Assembly: GCA_003260075.1 (NCBI GenBank)
Contig: QLIY01000748.1
Location: forward strand, 1-64,000
Direction of reading: 5' to 3'
Origin: Phallusia mammillata
Taxonomy: Eukaryota; Chordata; Ascidiacea; Phlebobranchia; Ascidiidae
Length of the DNA: 64,000 nt
Shown here: one piece after another, positions 32,281 through 45,286 of the stretch
Numbering within the stretch: position 1 is the first letter of the stretch
How the letters are laid out: each line of letters starts with the position of its first letter
Notes under the pieces: generated by a model
What the model saw: the letters and a program-made list of their open reading frames with translations, nothing else
Databases searched by the model: none
What the model was told of the DNA's origin: nothing
Position numbers and translations under genes: made by a program

Positions 32281-32954
32281 GTTTATGTGATAAAAATGTA
32301 GTAGATCATTTGTGACAGAGCAGAGAAATGAACAATTCACAGGAAACTAAATTGAATATTTGATGCAAATTGTGTATTAATTCACATTGTGTTTAAAAAA
32401 AAATCATCTGAGAAAAGAATCAATACTGTCCTTTACTATATACCACTCAATACGTAGAGTTTTTGTATTTAACTACCCTTTATCATTTGCCTTATCGAAA
32501 TTATTAAGTGTATGTTAAAACTGTGTGTTTCTTTAATTTGAGTGCATTCTTCAGTGCATCTTGCATTTTAAACCAAGAAATATTGGGAGTGTGCGAATTA
32601 TTGATTGACGTCTTGGTGCTGTCAATTAGCTCATGTATCAACCCAATTAAAATAGATTAGTGAAGCAAGCTCACATAATTGTGTGTTCCACCCCAGTTAC
32701 GCAATACAGGTGAACAAACATTTATATATATGTGCCACTGAGCAATTATGAAAGCATTTCAGATGCCAGAAGATCAGAGTGACGCATTGGTATCATTGAA
32801 AAATATGTTGGACTGGTTAAAGTACGTTTGGGGAAAACGCAATTAATCTAAACTGATTGCTACTTTTTTAGTTTAATAGGAAAATTTTGTTTAGTAAATT
32901 TTGTAATGAATCAAAATGAATTGACAAAATAATTTTGAACACTGTAAGTGCAAC

Positions 32955-35900
32955 ATGAAGAAAATCAAACGTCGTTTGTCGCAGTCCATGAGACGTAGCA
33001 GGAGCAGTTTAGTGGACGATTCTATATCGGAACTCACGGAGCAAATGACAGTCAGCGAAAACGGTAAAAATGTTTGTGAAATGTCTTCTAAAATTTTGTT
33101 AAATGTGACTGAAAACTAAAACAAAACCTTTGTGGGAAATATAATACTAAATACAAAATAAACAAGTAAAAAAAAAAAGAAAATTTTACTAAATAGTTTA
33201 ATTTTATGTTTAAAACAAAGCATTTGTGGAAAATATAATACTAAATATAAAATTCGACCAGATAACAATAAAGAAATATTACTGAAAAATATTATGTGTA
33301 ATATATATCTTTCTGAAATATATAAAAAAATTATGTTTTCAAACTTTTTAAATCATGTTTTTAACATTCTTTGTGAACTGTATAATTAAGCCTTTTTGGA
33401 AAGTATAATACTGAATACAAAATAAACCAAATAAAAATGACCAAAATGTTACTGAAATCCATATACAGTATATTGTGTAAAATATATCTCACTGAAATAA
33501 AAAAAATGTTTTCAAACTTTTCAATTCATGTTTTAAACATTCTTTGCACAACATTTTTGTAAAAAGTCATTGCATGGTTTGTTTTCAGACAGCACATTAC
33601 AATGCTGGTTTTGTTTTCATAATCTCAATTGTTCTGAGTAATTTGATACCAGTCATAAGGAGAATTAAATTTAGAAACCATTGAAATAGTTTTCAAGAAA
33701 CAATGTCCTATGGTTGTATTTAGGCCTGATTTTGTGCTTAATATGGATTGCATCTACAGATAAGTAATGATTTTAAGATAGTCTGTTTTGTCAATATTTT
33801 TTACCAACCAGTCAAAACATGTGGTGTTTCTCTTCCAACAGAACTGATATTAATTAGTGAGGCGTTAAAAGTTATGTAATGCCAAGCAACATCTCTTGGT
33901 TTAGCAATATTTGAAATTAGGTGCCTAAACTGATCAACGAATAAACTGTTGCTGCCAGGTATAATGTATCAACACATTGTTAGCTCTTCCAGCAGTTTTT
34001 ATTATAACAAGCTGACATTTCGATGTCTTACACGAGACACCTTCATCAGGGTAATGGCATAAATTGAAAACACAACATTCCACAATGTGACTATATATTT
34101 TTAGCTCTACCAGCAGTTTTTGTTATAACATGCTGACGTTTCGATGTCCCATATGAGACACCTTCATCAGGGTAAAGACATAAATTGAAAACACAACATT
34201 CCGCAATGTGACTATATATTTTTAGCTCTACCAGCAGTTTTTATTATAACATGCCGACGTTTCGATGTCCCATTGAGACACCTTTATCAGGGTAATGGCA
34301 TAAATTGAAAACACAAAGTTGTCATAACACACAAAAAAGTGGGGGTGAAAAGTGCAGTGCGCACCAATGGTCGAGTGATAACACCTAGCACAATGGTGTA
34401 AAAGCGACTGATAAGTTATCAGCATTAACTGATCAATGCCCATCAATTTATTGCTATCTGGGTCAGAGTAACATCAGGTTTTCTGTTGGACAGGAATCGG
34501 TCACGAAAACAGCGGAATTGTTGGTATCGGTTCCGACGGGGAAGGAGAGAACGCCTCGTCGGACGAGCTCCATACACCGACAGTTATGATGCGGCATCTC
34601 AACCATCCGAAACTTAATAACAAGCGTCTGTCTCTCCCCGCAAACGTGCAGATTCCGAACCTTTTTCTTGCAAACTCGCCACCTGGTGATCAACGAATGA
34701 CTCGGAGACTTCGAAGAGCTTCACTGGTTTGTATTATCTGCTGAAGAAAACTTTATTGTTAACTTTACACTGAATATTATAGTGATTTTCTGTATCTTGG
34801 GCTGGTGCTGTGTTATAAACTTCCAAACCAGTTGTTAAAAGTTTGTGTAAACAGTTTTGTGTCAATACTAGTGATGCACCGAACCCGCCTGAAAAGGTTC
34901 GGGCTGAAACCAAAACATCGAAAAATAGCGTATTCGGCTGAAAAATTTTGGCCAACCGAAACTTCAGTGCATCACTAGTCAATACCCTGGTTTGATTAAA
35001 ATGAAATCAAGTAAATCAAAAACTGGTAAAAAAAACTGAAATTTTTAGCCACATGTCAAACTTGCCATTAACCTTCAAAATCAAAAACTAATTTGCTTGT
35101 TTGTTTATTTTACAGTCCGAGATCGGGTTTGGAAAGATCGAATCTTACGTGAAACTGGACAAATTAGGAGAGGTGAGTTTATTTCTTTGATCTTGGTTAA
35201 TTGCAGCTCAAACTGACCTTTGACCCACTTGTTACCAGGGAACATATGCTACGGTGTACAAAGGTCGTAGCAAACTTACTGACAATCTCGTTGCGTTGAA
35301 AGAAATTCGACTTGAGCATGAAGAAGGAGCTCCCTGCACTGCAATACGGGAAGGTGGGAAATATATGGTTGTTTTCATTCATGGTTAACAGAGCTGAGCT
35401 GAAATGTGTTATGTGCATGTCTGTACATCTGCCAAGTCGATAGGGCAGTGATTCTTAAACGCGGCTCTCAGGGCCCATGCCGCTCCCACCAAACCTCAGA
35501 AAACCACCAACGATTGCTATTTTAGCTTCCAAAGTAATAATCTTTAGTGATTTTCCCAAGTTATTGTTTTTTGCGGCTCCCTACACACTTAGAAAATTAC
35601 CATTTGGCCCCAAAAATAAGAACCCCTGCTATAGGGTGTTTGTATTTTGGTAATATTGGTGACATGGTTTAACCCAGCAGATTCCACTGGGTTGGAGCAA
35701 TCCCTGAAAGTTTTGCTCAGGAAAACACATGTGGTCAAGTTGGGATTAGAACTCACAACCTTGTGAACGCAATGCAGTTGCGCTTACCACTTGGCCATCT
35801 TGGATATGCATTTCTCTACATAAATTCACTTTTTAAGAATTGATTTTTTTCATATGCTGGGTAAAACTTATTAAAAGCTTCTGTAGCTCACTTTGATTAA

Positions 35901-38900
35901 TATATTGTGCACGAGAGAATTTATTGGTCTGTATCTACTGTAATTTGGTGGTTGCATTTCTCTTATGGTTTTAAAGTATTGTCTAAAGTTTTATACAAGT
36001 TGCACAAGCAATGCGGCTGTCCTGTTAATGATTATTCTACTTCAGCAAATTAGCATGACATTGTGGGTTATATATACTTGTGTAACTGGCCCATTGTTAA
36101 ACCCTTGTATTCCTAAGCACCACTTATATTTTGTGTGTTCTGATTTTATGGTTTGGATAAGGTGCATTACATGAAGCAGGTCAAAGAAGCAAATGCCATT
36201 TTGCATTCAAATTACAATACACATGAATAAATATCCACTTAAAACAAGTTTTTGTTGTTAGTTTATGGAGCAGTGAAAAGTCCATGCAACGTGTGTTTCC
36301 AGTTTGTGTAATTTTTAAGTTAACCCGTGCCATCAGTGACTGTTGGCTCACTGATTGGGTTCACTAGCACATGCTCAAGTATTGTTCAGTTTTGCATGTT
36401 TGGTTAATCATACAAATCTTTGTGCTGCAATTAGCAACATTATAACATAATGTTACTTGGCAAGGAAGTGTTTTTCTCCTAACTTGCACTATGTGTTGGT
36501 AGTGCATAAGCTGGCACCTTTCTAATGTTCTTACAAAAACACAGTAATTGTTGAGGCCTCGTCGTGCAACAAAGAGATTTTTATCTGCTGTCTGTTGTGC
36601 GGTCAAACCCATCCCAACTGAAATCAATAAGATTTCTTTTCACACTCACACATAACCTTCAACCATTGATAGCATTAGACCGATCTGAGGTGATCTAAAT
36701 CGAGTTCTCCCTTGAGGTAACCATCGTACATTATCATCAATACAGAAAACATGTAATGGAATGTTAATAGTGATGTGGTCACGTTTAAACTGTGATGTAA
36801 CTTATAATGGGTATATTTTTGTCTGTGTACATCTTTAAATAGAAGCAACATGGCTTTTCCTCTTACATACATTTACTTGTGCAAAGTAATGGTAAGGCAA
36901 AACAATAATGTGATGGAATATCAGAGTATTCTGCTTGGCTTGCTGTTCCTGTAATCTTTTTTTTACCTTCGATGAAATTTTATAACACCCATCTACATAT
37001 ATTTATATTTGTGTTGTTTATATTTAGAAAGAGATTAAATCTTGGAACAACATTATTTAATGGTTACAAGAGGACGATTGATTTTTTTTGATAACATTTT
37101 GCTCATAACCCAATGTTGATCAGTTAATGTGTTTTCTCTCCCTAAGCATGATTTACAAATCTACAGTAGCATTTATTGCCAGCAGGTTATTCAATGATCC
37201 AAAAAGTGAAAAACATGATAACTTTTTATGTGGATGTTTTTTAACTTGTGAGAGGGATTCTTTCTTCCTAGACCAGGGGTGCACAACCTTTTTGCTAAGA
37301 CGGCCGCATCGCAGATTCTTATTTCACCAACGGCCGCCAATTACCTGCTTTTGTTTTTGCTTTTAAATTTATCATGTGAAAATAGGGCTTGTCCCACACA
37401 TACATAAACCATTTAATGGCGTTCAAAAAGCCCGGATAATTTAAAACTTGATTCACAGATTGAGCTAAACAGTCTGACGACCAGTCTGAGTTAATTATGA
37501 CGTCATAATCTATATTGTGACGCAAGAGGTGACTGTTTATTTGCATTGTTTGCACACGATAGGCGTATATAAGGTGTAATGTACAGGGTCACTAGGCTGC
37601 TAATATTGTTTACAGTGTTACAAAATCTATATAATGCAGTTTGAAAGTCAAAATATTTAGCAAAAGAGGTTTTTACGTCACGGCCGCCAGTGCATATATT
37701 TTAATAAACATGTTCACGGCCGCACAAAATCGTCTACTCGGCCGCATGCGGCCGTACGGCCGCAGGTTGTGCACCCCTGTCCTAGACCTTATGTATGCAA
37801 TAAAAACAACCACAGGTAGCAGATGTGGTTGTGCAGATGTGCCACCTGCTTCTGTGACTTAATAGGACCAGTGGTTACTGCACTAAAATTAACATATTTC
37901 TCCCAATCAATATCCATGAAAATTTTCTCTGATGTATTTTTAATTAAAAGGTTTTTGCGAACATTTATTTCGATATGACATTAGGTGTAAAGTATGTTAT
38001 TGCCGATTCCCTTTTAAGCAACTGTTTATTGGTTACTACATTTTTGCAAAATTGTAGTTGACTGCATGTTATGTTGTTGGGGGAAAGTGCCGAAACATGC
38101 TGCATAATCCCCACTTCCCCTGTCATAAAAACATATTGTTGCTATTTTGTAATCAACTTGACACAAAACAGTTTATAAACCACAGTATGCCAGGCCCATT
38201 TGAAGGCATTGTACCAAATCAAGCCAACCAATTTCCATGTGGCAAGGCATAGGCTAGGAAAGTGTAGCCTGCGGTGGGATTCGAACCCACAACAGGAGCC
38301 TTTCTGGGACTCGAGCTCTACCAGAACCCGCCGAAAGTCGAATCACAACACCATTGCCTGTCTTGTATGACAACTCCTTCAATGGGCCTCGCTTTTATGA
38401 TTTATAAATGAGTGTGCCGTGATCGCTGGTCTGCATGAACGCTTTAGAGCTGACCCCAGCATGTGTTTATGCACCTGTCCCTAGCAAATAGTTTATTGGT
38501 TTAACGTTTTTAATTTTTGTGCAGTGTCACTTTTGAAGGACTTGAAACAAGCGAACATCGTGACTCTCCACGATATCGTCCACACCGAGAAATCTCTCAC
38601 TCTCGTGTTCGAATATTTGGTCAGTTTCAACTTTATTGTCCTAAAACATAATTTTGAACAAAACGTTGAAAAAATCAGATTTTTCAGCTAAATGTGTTTG
38701 TTAATCCATGCTTAAATCATGTGACATTTGAAAAATTGAAACCCACTATTGCAACAATTGGGACGGTGCATTTGTTGATTCTTTGTAATGTAATGTGCAG
38801 TTTTTCAGTTCAAAAAATATAAATGCTGGCATTGGTTGTTATGTACACTTAAACTACAATCTGCTCAAATATTTTATGTTGCAGTGATAAATAACTAATC

Positions 38901-41900
38901 ATGGTTTAATTTGGTGACTAAGTTTTAAAGTGCGCTGTTATTCACCAATGATTTCATAAAATAATCTGGCAATGTTTCAGACCAGTGCATTGAAATTGAG
39001 CAATTGTATACAAAAATAATTTAATTTAAAAGTTTACTGTTTTATTGAGTAAAAAATTAATACCTGTAAATATTTGCCTAACTTGCCGCAAAAGTTTTTC
39101 ATTACAAGTTGATTAAATTTTATTGACCAACAAACGTTTGTTTGTTTTGTAGGACCGTGATTTGAAACAATACATGGACAACTGTGGAAATATTCTGAGT
39201 ATGCAAAATGTTAGGGTGAGTGTTTGTGCTTTGTCAGATAAATTTGTGCATTAAATTCGACCAACAAGATCAGATACTTTGTGTGGTTGGTTAAATGACT
39301 CAGCAAGATTACTAATTGCTTGCAAGCAACATTTTTGTACAGTCATCATTTTTATTTTTACAGTCATCAGTTTTTAAACAATCTTTGTGCAAATTGCATA
39401 GTTTATGTTTGTGAGTTATTTTAAAGGCCACAGGATCTGTAACTCTCAGCAGAATATACATAACTTGCATTATGACCATTTTGCTGTTTGTGGCATTACC
39501 TGGTTAAATTGAGCTTAACCAATTTCACAGCTCGATATATTATGTGAATTTACAAAATATATTATTGCTGAAAACTTGTTTAATTTTACCCAAATTATTC
39601 AAAAATTAAGCAGTTTTGCCCTAGATTTTCTAGCTTTAAGTGTTTGTAAAACTTTTTTACTCAAATTATCCAAAATTTGAAATTGTATTTGGCTTGGCAT
39701 AATTTTTGTGGCTACATGTTTTCATAAAACTTTATTTTCTTGTTGCAGTTATTCCTGTTCCAACTTCTGCGAGGGATCTCGTATTGTCACAAGCGACGAG
39801 TTTTGCACAGGTAAAAATATCCCGGGCTTTCCAACTGAATGTCAGTTCTCCATACATTTGTTGACATTGGAGCTTGTAAATCATGTTAGAGAGGCCTCAC
39901 TCCCCTCTGTTGCTAATTAACTAATCCTCCTTTAAATAACTTTGCTGACAAACGGATAAAAGCAGTTTTTTGAATACTTAATAATGTAGATTAATAATGA
40001 GCAGTTACTGTTGATCTTAAATATATTGTTGAAATTTTGAACACTATATATAGATCTGTTCATAAGTTTAATCATGAAAACAACGGCCTAAATAGACATA
40101 AAAAGTGACATGCTTTATTGTTTAAACGTTTCGGCAAATGCTCATGCCATCATCAGTGGTATGAAGGGCCACAGCAATTACACTCGTTTATAACCACAGT
40201 CAAATAAAAGATTAATGAAAAGGTGTTTGAATGATAATGCATGCCGCTTTTTACATCTATTTGGGCAGTTATTTTCAACCAATAAATATTGTTTAAATGT
40301 TTACTACAAATTCAATTTAATTTATACTTTTTAGCAGATAGAAATATAAACACTACATATGATAGCAAATATTAATTTCTGTGGAGAGTTTTTATAACAT
40401 GCTTTTAATGGTAACCACATCACCATGTCCTTAACAAATACCCATACTGCTGTGTTTAAGTTTTTAAATATTTGCAGAGATTTAAAGCCACAGAATTTGT
40501 TGATCAACGACAAGGGAGAATTAAAGCTGGCTGACTTTGGTCTGGCTCGAGCAAAATCCGTTCCCACAAAGACTTACTCGAATGAGGTGGTTACGCTGTG
40601 GTACCGACCACCGGATGTACTCCTTGGGTCGACTGAATACAATTCGTCCATCGATATGTGGTCAGTATGCAACTTGTATAGTTATTTATAATTGGTCACA
40701 CGATGGGGTTACTATCTGGCAAAATGTCAAGCACAGTTTATTGTGGTATTTTGCACTGAATAGTAAACATAACTGCCAAGGTACTTGTGTATATAGAAAA
40801 CATTATGCAGATGTTTTAGCAATCTCTGTTGTCATCATCAGTGCAGGTTGAAACCTGTTGGAATGTCTGCATGATGTATTCTATATACAGCAGTACCTTG
40901 GCAGTAATGTTTATGATTAAATTACTTTTCAAGTCCATGTATAATGTTCATTATTGCACTGAAACTTATAAAAATTAGATTATTGTGTTGCTAATATCAA
41001 AATGTTGAAGTAAGGTATAAAAAAATCACCCGCTTCTAGTAAAATTAAGAGAACGAGAGCCGATATATTCGTTCTGTTGGTTGTTAGGAGAAAGGTTTTA
41101 TTCTGGATTTCAAGCATTCCTTAGTTTGAATGAACTTTCTGTGTAGCCAAATAATAAAATATTCATGAAGTAAATTTCTTTTGCGTGTTGAAGTTGATTA
41201 AACCTTGTCCGTGTTTTAGTAATTCCAAATTAGTTGAAATACAAAAACTGTGATGTGGGGGGGGGGGAAGCATTCCTTAGTTTGAATGAACTTTTTATGT
41301 AGCCAAGTTATAAAATATTCATGAAGTAAATTTCTTTTGTGTGTTGAAGTTGATTAAACCGTGCCCGTGTTTTAGTAATTCCAAATTAGTTGAAATACAA
41401 AAACTGTGATGTGGTTAAATAAATGTTGCCCAATTCCTAACCTTAAAAGTAATAGGGTTTTTCCATAAATGTTGGGAAGAACTGATTGTCAAATGTGATT
41501 TTGAAACAACCAGTGTAACTTTAAACCATTTCTGAGCAAGATTAGTAAGATTTACCCAAAACCTTGAATGGACATTTTAACATGTTGTTGTACATTGGTT
41601 ATGCTGCTAAAGATAATTAACATAATTAACATTATGTGTTTCCTAGATTCTACAGCATAGTTTTTTGTTATTTTTCTACATATTCTTTCTTGATTATTTC
41701 AGGGGTATTGGATGTATATTTTACGAGATGGCGACCGGACGACCTCTCTTCCCGGGTTCCACCGTCGCAGACCAACTTCAGTTAATATTTAAAACCCTCG
41801 GAACTCCCACTGAGGAATCGTGGAAAGGTGTTTCCCAACTTCCCAGCTACAGGTTCGAGAATCTTTGTTGTAAAACTCCTCAAGTTTTCGCTGACAATCA

Positions 41901-43442
41901 TAGAATGGTGTTTTGTATAACTAAGCTTATGTTACAAATCCGTTGCACTAATGCCCATTCATAAGTAAGGTCTTCAAAAAGTTTGTGTCCAGCACTAAGT
42001 GTACATTTTGATAACAAGAAAGTTTATTGGGAAAGAACAATTCTCAAATTCTGTGGCAATTTTTCATGTCACTGTTGCATCAAGTTTGACGATTTCAGGT
42101 GTGGTCCAAAAAGTTTAAGAAACATAACTAATTTAAGCTAATTTTTTGGTTTGGAGCAAATTTAAGTAAATTATTGTTCAAACCTTTTGAAGTCTAATTG
42201 CAGATGCATCATGTTTCATATGGAATATAAATTTGGTTGATTGAATATTGTGTTTAGTTGCACCAAGACCATGCACCACAAGTTTACTATTTGTCTAAAT
42301 CTACTTAGTTTGCAGAAAATATTGTATGTATGATTAACTGTGTTCATATGTGGTTAGCCCTGCGATTTGTTTGTTTGACTATCATGACTGCTTCATGGAA
42401 AATCTATAATTGAGACATCTTGTTCCAACATAGATTTATTACAATATCCTGAATGAAACCTGATCGAAAATTGTTGTGTTGTGCACCTGCTTGTTAACAT
42501 ACGATTGTTCCATGCAGCACACACGCCACCAGATTATACCCGGGTGAAACTTACAGAAGTATCGCTCCGAGACTGGAACAAGATGGACTCGACCTTGTTT
42601 CGAAACTCCTGGAGGTAAAACTAAACTGGCTGTTAGTTTAAATGTTTCTGTGGATGACGTTTGCTGTTTTAATGAAACTCACAGAAAAATGTTATTTACT
42701 AAACTTTACTTAACCAAAATTAGTCAAGTTACAAATTTGATGTTTTGGTCTCTCGTATGGTGGACGCTAGGGATGGGATAAAACTGCAAATGTTCTGTTT
42801 GGTCCAACACCGAGCATCTCACGTTAATGCTTGTTGTTGGGTAGAGCACGCTCTGTGCATTTTGACGTCACAAACATTCTCAATTTCACCCTTGTTTTGT
42901 AGCTTGCCAATCACCAGCGGTGTACTTTGCTGTACAGGTCCACAACTACGCTTTCAACCACTCTTTAACGCATTAAACAGTCGTTTTTTGTTCTTGGATA
43001 ACCTTTCAAACACTGGTTTCGTATACAGGGCATGAATAAGCAAATTTAATGCTCGGGTCAGTTTGTGCAACTGCTCGGCCGAGCACCGATCATCAAAAAC
43101 AACAGTGCTCGGTACCGAGTACTCGGGTTCTGGCTCGCACTCACTTACGCCACCCAGTGTCAGTTATGATTTTTATTCCAGTACAACCCGAAGGAAAGAG
43201 CCGAAGCCCACGATTGTCTCCGACACGATTTCTTCAAAGTTCTCGGACCAAACGTTCACAAATTGCCCGACAGTAAGTTCTTCCATTTCCATTATTCCTA
43301 TACTTGTGACGTAACAAGCATCGATTGTTCTCTAGCGACCTCAATTTTCACTCTACCTGGAATTGATCTCATCAAAAATCCGGGAAGCCGTACATATCAC
43401 CATGGTAACCAGAATCGTCGACGTCAATCGATGTTGTTTTGA
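32955..43442 (+). CDS. CDK17-like: PCTAIRE-class cyclin-dependent kinase (CDK16/17/18)
   Basis: Ser/Thr kinase activated by cyclin Y-type partners; roles in vesicle traffic and neurite growth in relatives. Twelve exons: 32955-33063, 34494-34726, 35116-35172, 35239-35353, 38525-38619, 39153-39215, 39749-39810, 40478-40660, 41703-41852, 42518-42614, 43182-43272, 43336-43442; 453 aa, phases all agree. The N-terminus starts MKKIKRRLS, as in CDK17, and has a basic serine-rich segment (RRLRRASL, about 107-114) like the PKA/14-3-3 region. ATP-site Lys154 in VALKEIR; PCTAIRE helix 165-171; HRD 244-246; DFG 264-266; PFTxxE-type activation segment with [15 protein letters not shown]-terminal tail ends RRQSMLF, typical of CDK17. 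The family had one ancestral copy before vertebrate duplications, so the paralogue name is only by resemblance. Confidence 0.95.
33950..34320 (-). repeat. 121-bp tandem repeat, three units, each with a hammerhead-like core
   Basis: AGCTCT(T/A)CCAGCAG recurs at 33982, 34103 and 34224: period 121 bp. Minus-strand cores: unit 1 34018-34049 and unit 2 34139-34170 have CTGATGA and GAAA around a stem GGTGTCTC / GGGACATC (7-8 pairs); unit 3 has CTGATAA. GAAAC is followed by GTC in units 2 and 3. The array lies in CDK intron 1, antisense. Confidence 0.75.
34869..34977. mobile_element. 109-bp hAT-type element with TAGTGATGCACCGAA ends
   Basis: Inverted ends and exact 8-bp duplication gtcaatac at 34861-34868 and 34978-34985. 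In CDK intron 2. Confidence 0.85.
35446..35628. mobile_element. hAT-type element in CDK intron 4
   Basis: Ends CAGTGATTCTTAAAC / ATAAGAACCCCTG; duplication cgataggg / ctataggg (7/8 or better). Confidence 0.75.
37274..37779. mobile_element. 506-bp hAT-type element
   Basis: Ends CAGGGGTGCACAACCT and complement, exact 8-bp duplication tcctagac at 37266-37273 and 37780-37787. Rich in CGGCCGC near both ends. No transposase frame. In CDK intron 4. Confidence 0.9.
38186..38460 (-). repeat. tRNA-derived SINE
   Basis: B box GGTTCGAATCC on the minus strand near 38278-38288, an upstream A-box-like part, then the family tail with 'GCCAGGCCCATT'-type sequence. Relatives at 5040-5370, 5745-5897, 6795-6950 and 59150-59335. 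Confidence 0.6.
40118..40170 (-). ncRNA. Hammerhead-like repeat, third family
   Basis: Minus strand: CCACTGATGA, a short GGCA/TGCC stem, GAAACGTTT. A diverged copy with CAGATGA is at 3245-3285. Stem pairing is weaker than in the other families. Confidence 0.4.
41130..41410. repeat. Haplotype duplication in CDK intron 8
   Basis: 41130-41256 is repeated with few changes as 41268-41412 around the gap 41257-41267. Non-coding. Confidence 0.75.
42768..43137. mobile_element. Inverted relative of the TAGGGATG hAT-type element
   Basis: Starts TAGGGATGGG and ends in CGGTACCGAGTACTCGG-type sequence, the complement of 25377-25767; the outer right end is lost. In CDK intron 10. It shows what fills the gap in the other copy. 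Confidence 0.65.
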
Positions 43443-43782
43443 TGACGTCATAACTTATATTGTGATGTCACAGCGGTGGTGACGTAGCAAAACTGCCCGG
43501 GGACGAAATCAGAGTATTTCAATTTTTTGCACACCCAACAACGTCACACAACTAGCTGTATGACGTAATAGAGTCTTATTATGACGTGCACTGTGTCATG
43601 GATGTGGGGAAAACCCTAAACTTGTGCCATCAAATGCCTTTATATGATTTCTATGTGAAATGATGAATTTGTCCCCGAAAACTGATGGCATTGCGCGATT
43701 TATGTAGCAGCACTAGTAAGTTATTGTTATCATAGAAGTTTCTGTAACTCTTCGTGTTGTTGAAACAAACGGTCGGAGGAAC

Positions 43783-44096
43783 CAGAGTTGCAAGTCGGGT
43801 CGGATTTTCGGGATTGGGTTTGTTCAAAAAAGCGGGGTTGATTCGGGCCTGACTTTACACTCTGTGTCAGAATTTTATTTTATTTTTTTGATGAATTTAA
43901 GCAGCTAAGTAGCCATGTTGCTGGACCTGACCTAATGTCAAAGAGCCCTAAAACGCCTTGTTCAAGACCAATTGTCTATTGTGTTGGTTGTCTTGGTCTT
44001 TCCCGAGGCTTTAATGTATAGGCATGTCAATTAAACTTAAGGGCCTAAACGGGCTTCTCAAAAACGATTCGGGTTCCGGGCCTGTTTACAGCTCTG
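43783..44096. mobile_element. hAT-type element with CAGAGTTG / CAGCTCTG ends
   Basis: 314 bp; flanks ggaggaac / gtgggaac (6/8). Inner ends carry 'GTCGGGTC' and 'GGGCCTG' type sequence. Confidence 0.6.
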
Positions 44097-44993
44097 GTGG
44101 GAACATCAGGGCAGAATTTATTTCAACAAACTCTTTTTTGTTTCTCGTCAACTTTTTTTGAGTTACTGAACATCATCAAACCTTTTTTTCTCATAAATTT
44201 TAGTTCAAAATTTCTGCTTTTTGCCTTTTTGTTGCGGATTTTTTTTTCTACTTCAAGTTTAAGCGTAATTTCGCCGCTAGCAGCACTAGAGAGCAACAAA
44301 TGACGTATCTTTGTTTTTATTCTTTGCGCACGTGCGATTATCGCCAATTCTTTGTTGCATCACACTGTCCTATTTGTGACGTATTGTCCGCTTTTTGTTC
44401 TGTAACAATCGTTTCACGCATGGTGCAAGAATTCTTTTTATTGCGTCACTTTAGATTGTAATTAAATTCGAAATTTCACGAATTCGTTCTTTTTTCGCTC
44501 AAAGCAGATTTTATTTGGTTTCAAACAAACATTAGATTTTGCGTTGCGTTTTATTTTTGGGCGAAATTTTCTGTAAATCGATAAATCGACCCGCAGCAGT
44601 TAAGAAAAGGTCGAACAACGGCAAATTGTTATTCACTGAGCTGCTCAACCGAGCGGAACCGGTGTGCATGAAATGAAACGGTGCGGAACCACTTACCTTG
44701 TTTGTGCAATTTACCAGTAAATTTCCATGAAAATATCGGTGTAGACTATTGCCGAAATAATCAGGTTCTATTTCCTTTGTGGGGACGCATTCTCGTTTCG
44801 TTTGCGTAAAACAAATTTGTCTGTCTGTACATTGCAGTTTAAAAGCAAACAGGCAGAAAAATACCTTAGTTATGAAGCGTGCGTTTCAGGGCATTCCATT
44901 GTGTGTGAGTAAATTGACCGCAGCTTAAAAGCGACTGGCGGAAAGACAATGCATGTGAAACGTTCTGGTGTTCTTTGTATAAAGCGTGTAGCG

Positions 44994-45286
44994 CAGGGAT
45001 CGGCAACCTTTTAGGCGACGTGTGCCAATTTACTTGTTATTTCCATGTGTTAATGACCTCGTGTGCCAACGTTTTTCTAGATAATTGTGGTTCGTGTCAA
45101 CAGATATCAATAATAAAGAGAAGGTAGAGTGTTTTGTGAATGTAAGGCTGAATTTTAAGACAATGACATGATAAAAGCTATAAACAAGCAGTGTAACAGG
45201 TTAAAATGTTACTTTAATATAAACACGCTAATCGGTTGGCGTGCCATGAAAAACTTGGCAGGCGTGCCGGGGGTTGCCGTCCACTG
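44994..45286. mobile_element. Inverted copy of the CAGGGGTCGGCAA hAT-type element
   Basis: Starts CAGGGATCGGCAACCTTTT and ends GTTGCCGTCCACTG; reads as the complement of 8994-9351. Confidence 0.75.

Larger units (their letters stand above)
29795..32954. other. Divergent spacer between ANKZF1-like and PCTAIRE kinase genes
   Basis: Should hold both promoters; no motif stands out. Contains an exon-like stretch at 31345-31570 with a diverged copy at 32007-32235, and a hAT element at 31793-32280. Confidence 0.45.

Noticed and set aside
33950..34320. CRISPR array or satellite
   Set aside because: Whole 121-bp units repeat without unique spacers; the genome is eukaryotic and the unit is a ribozyme-type retroelement module.
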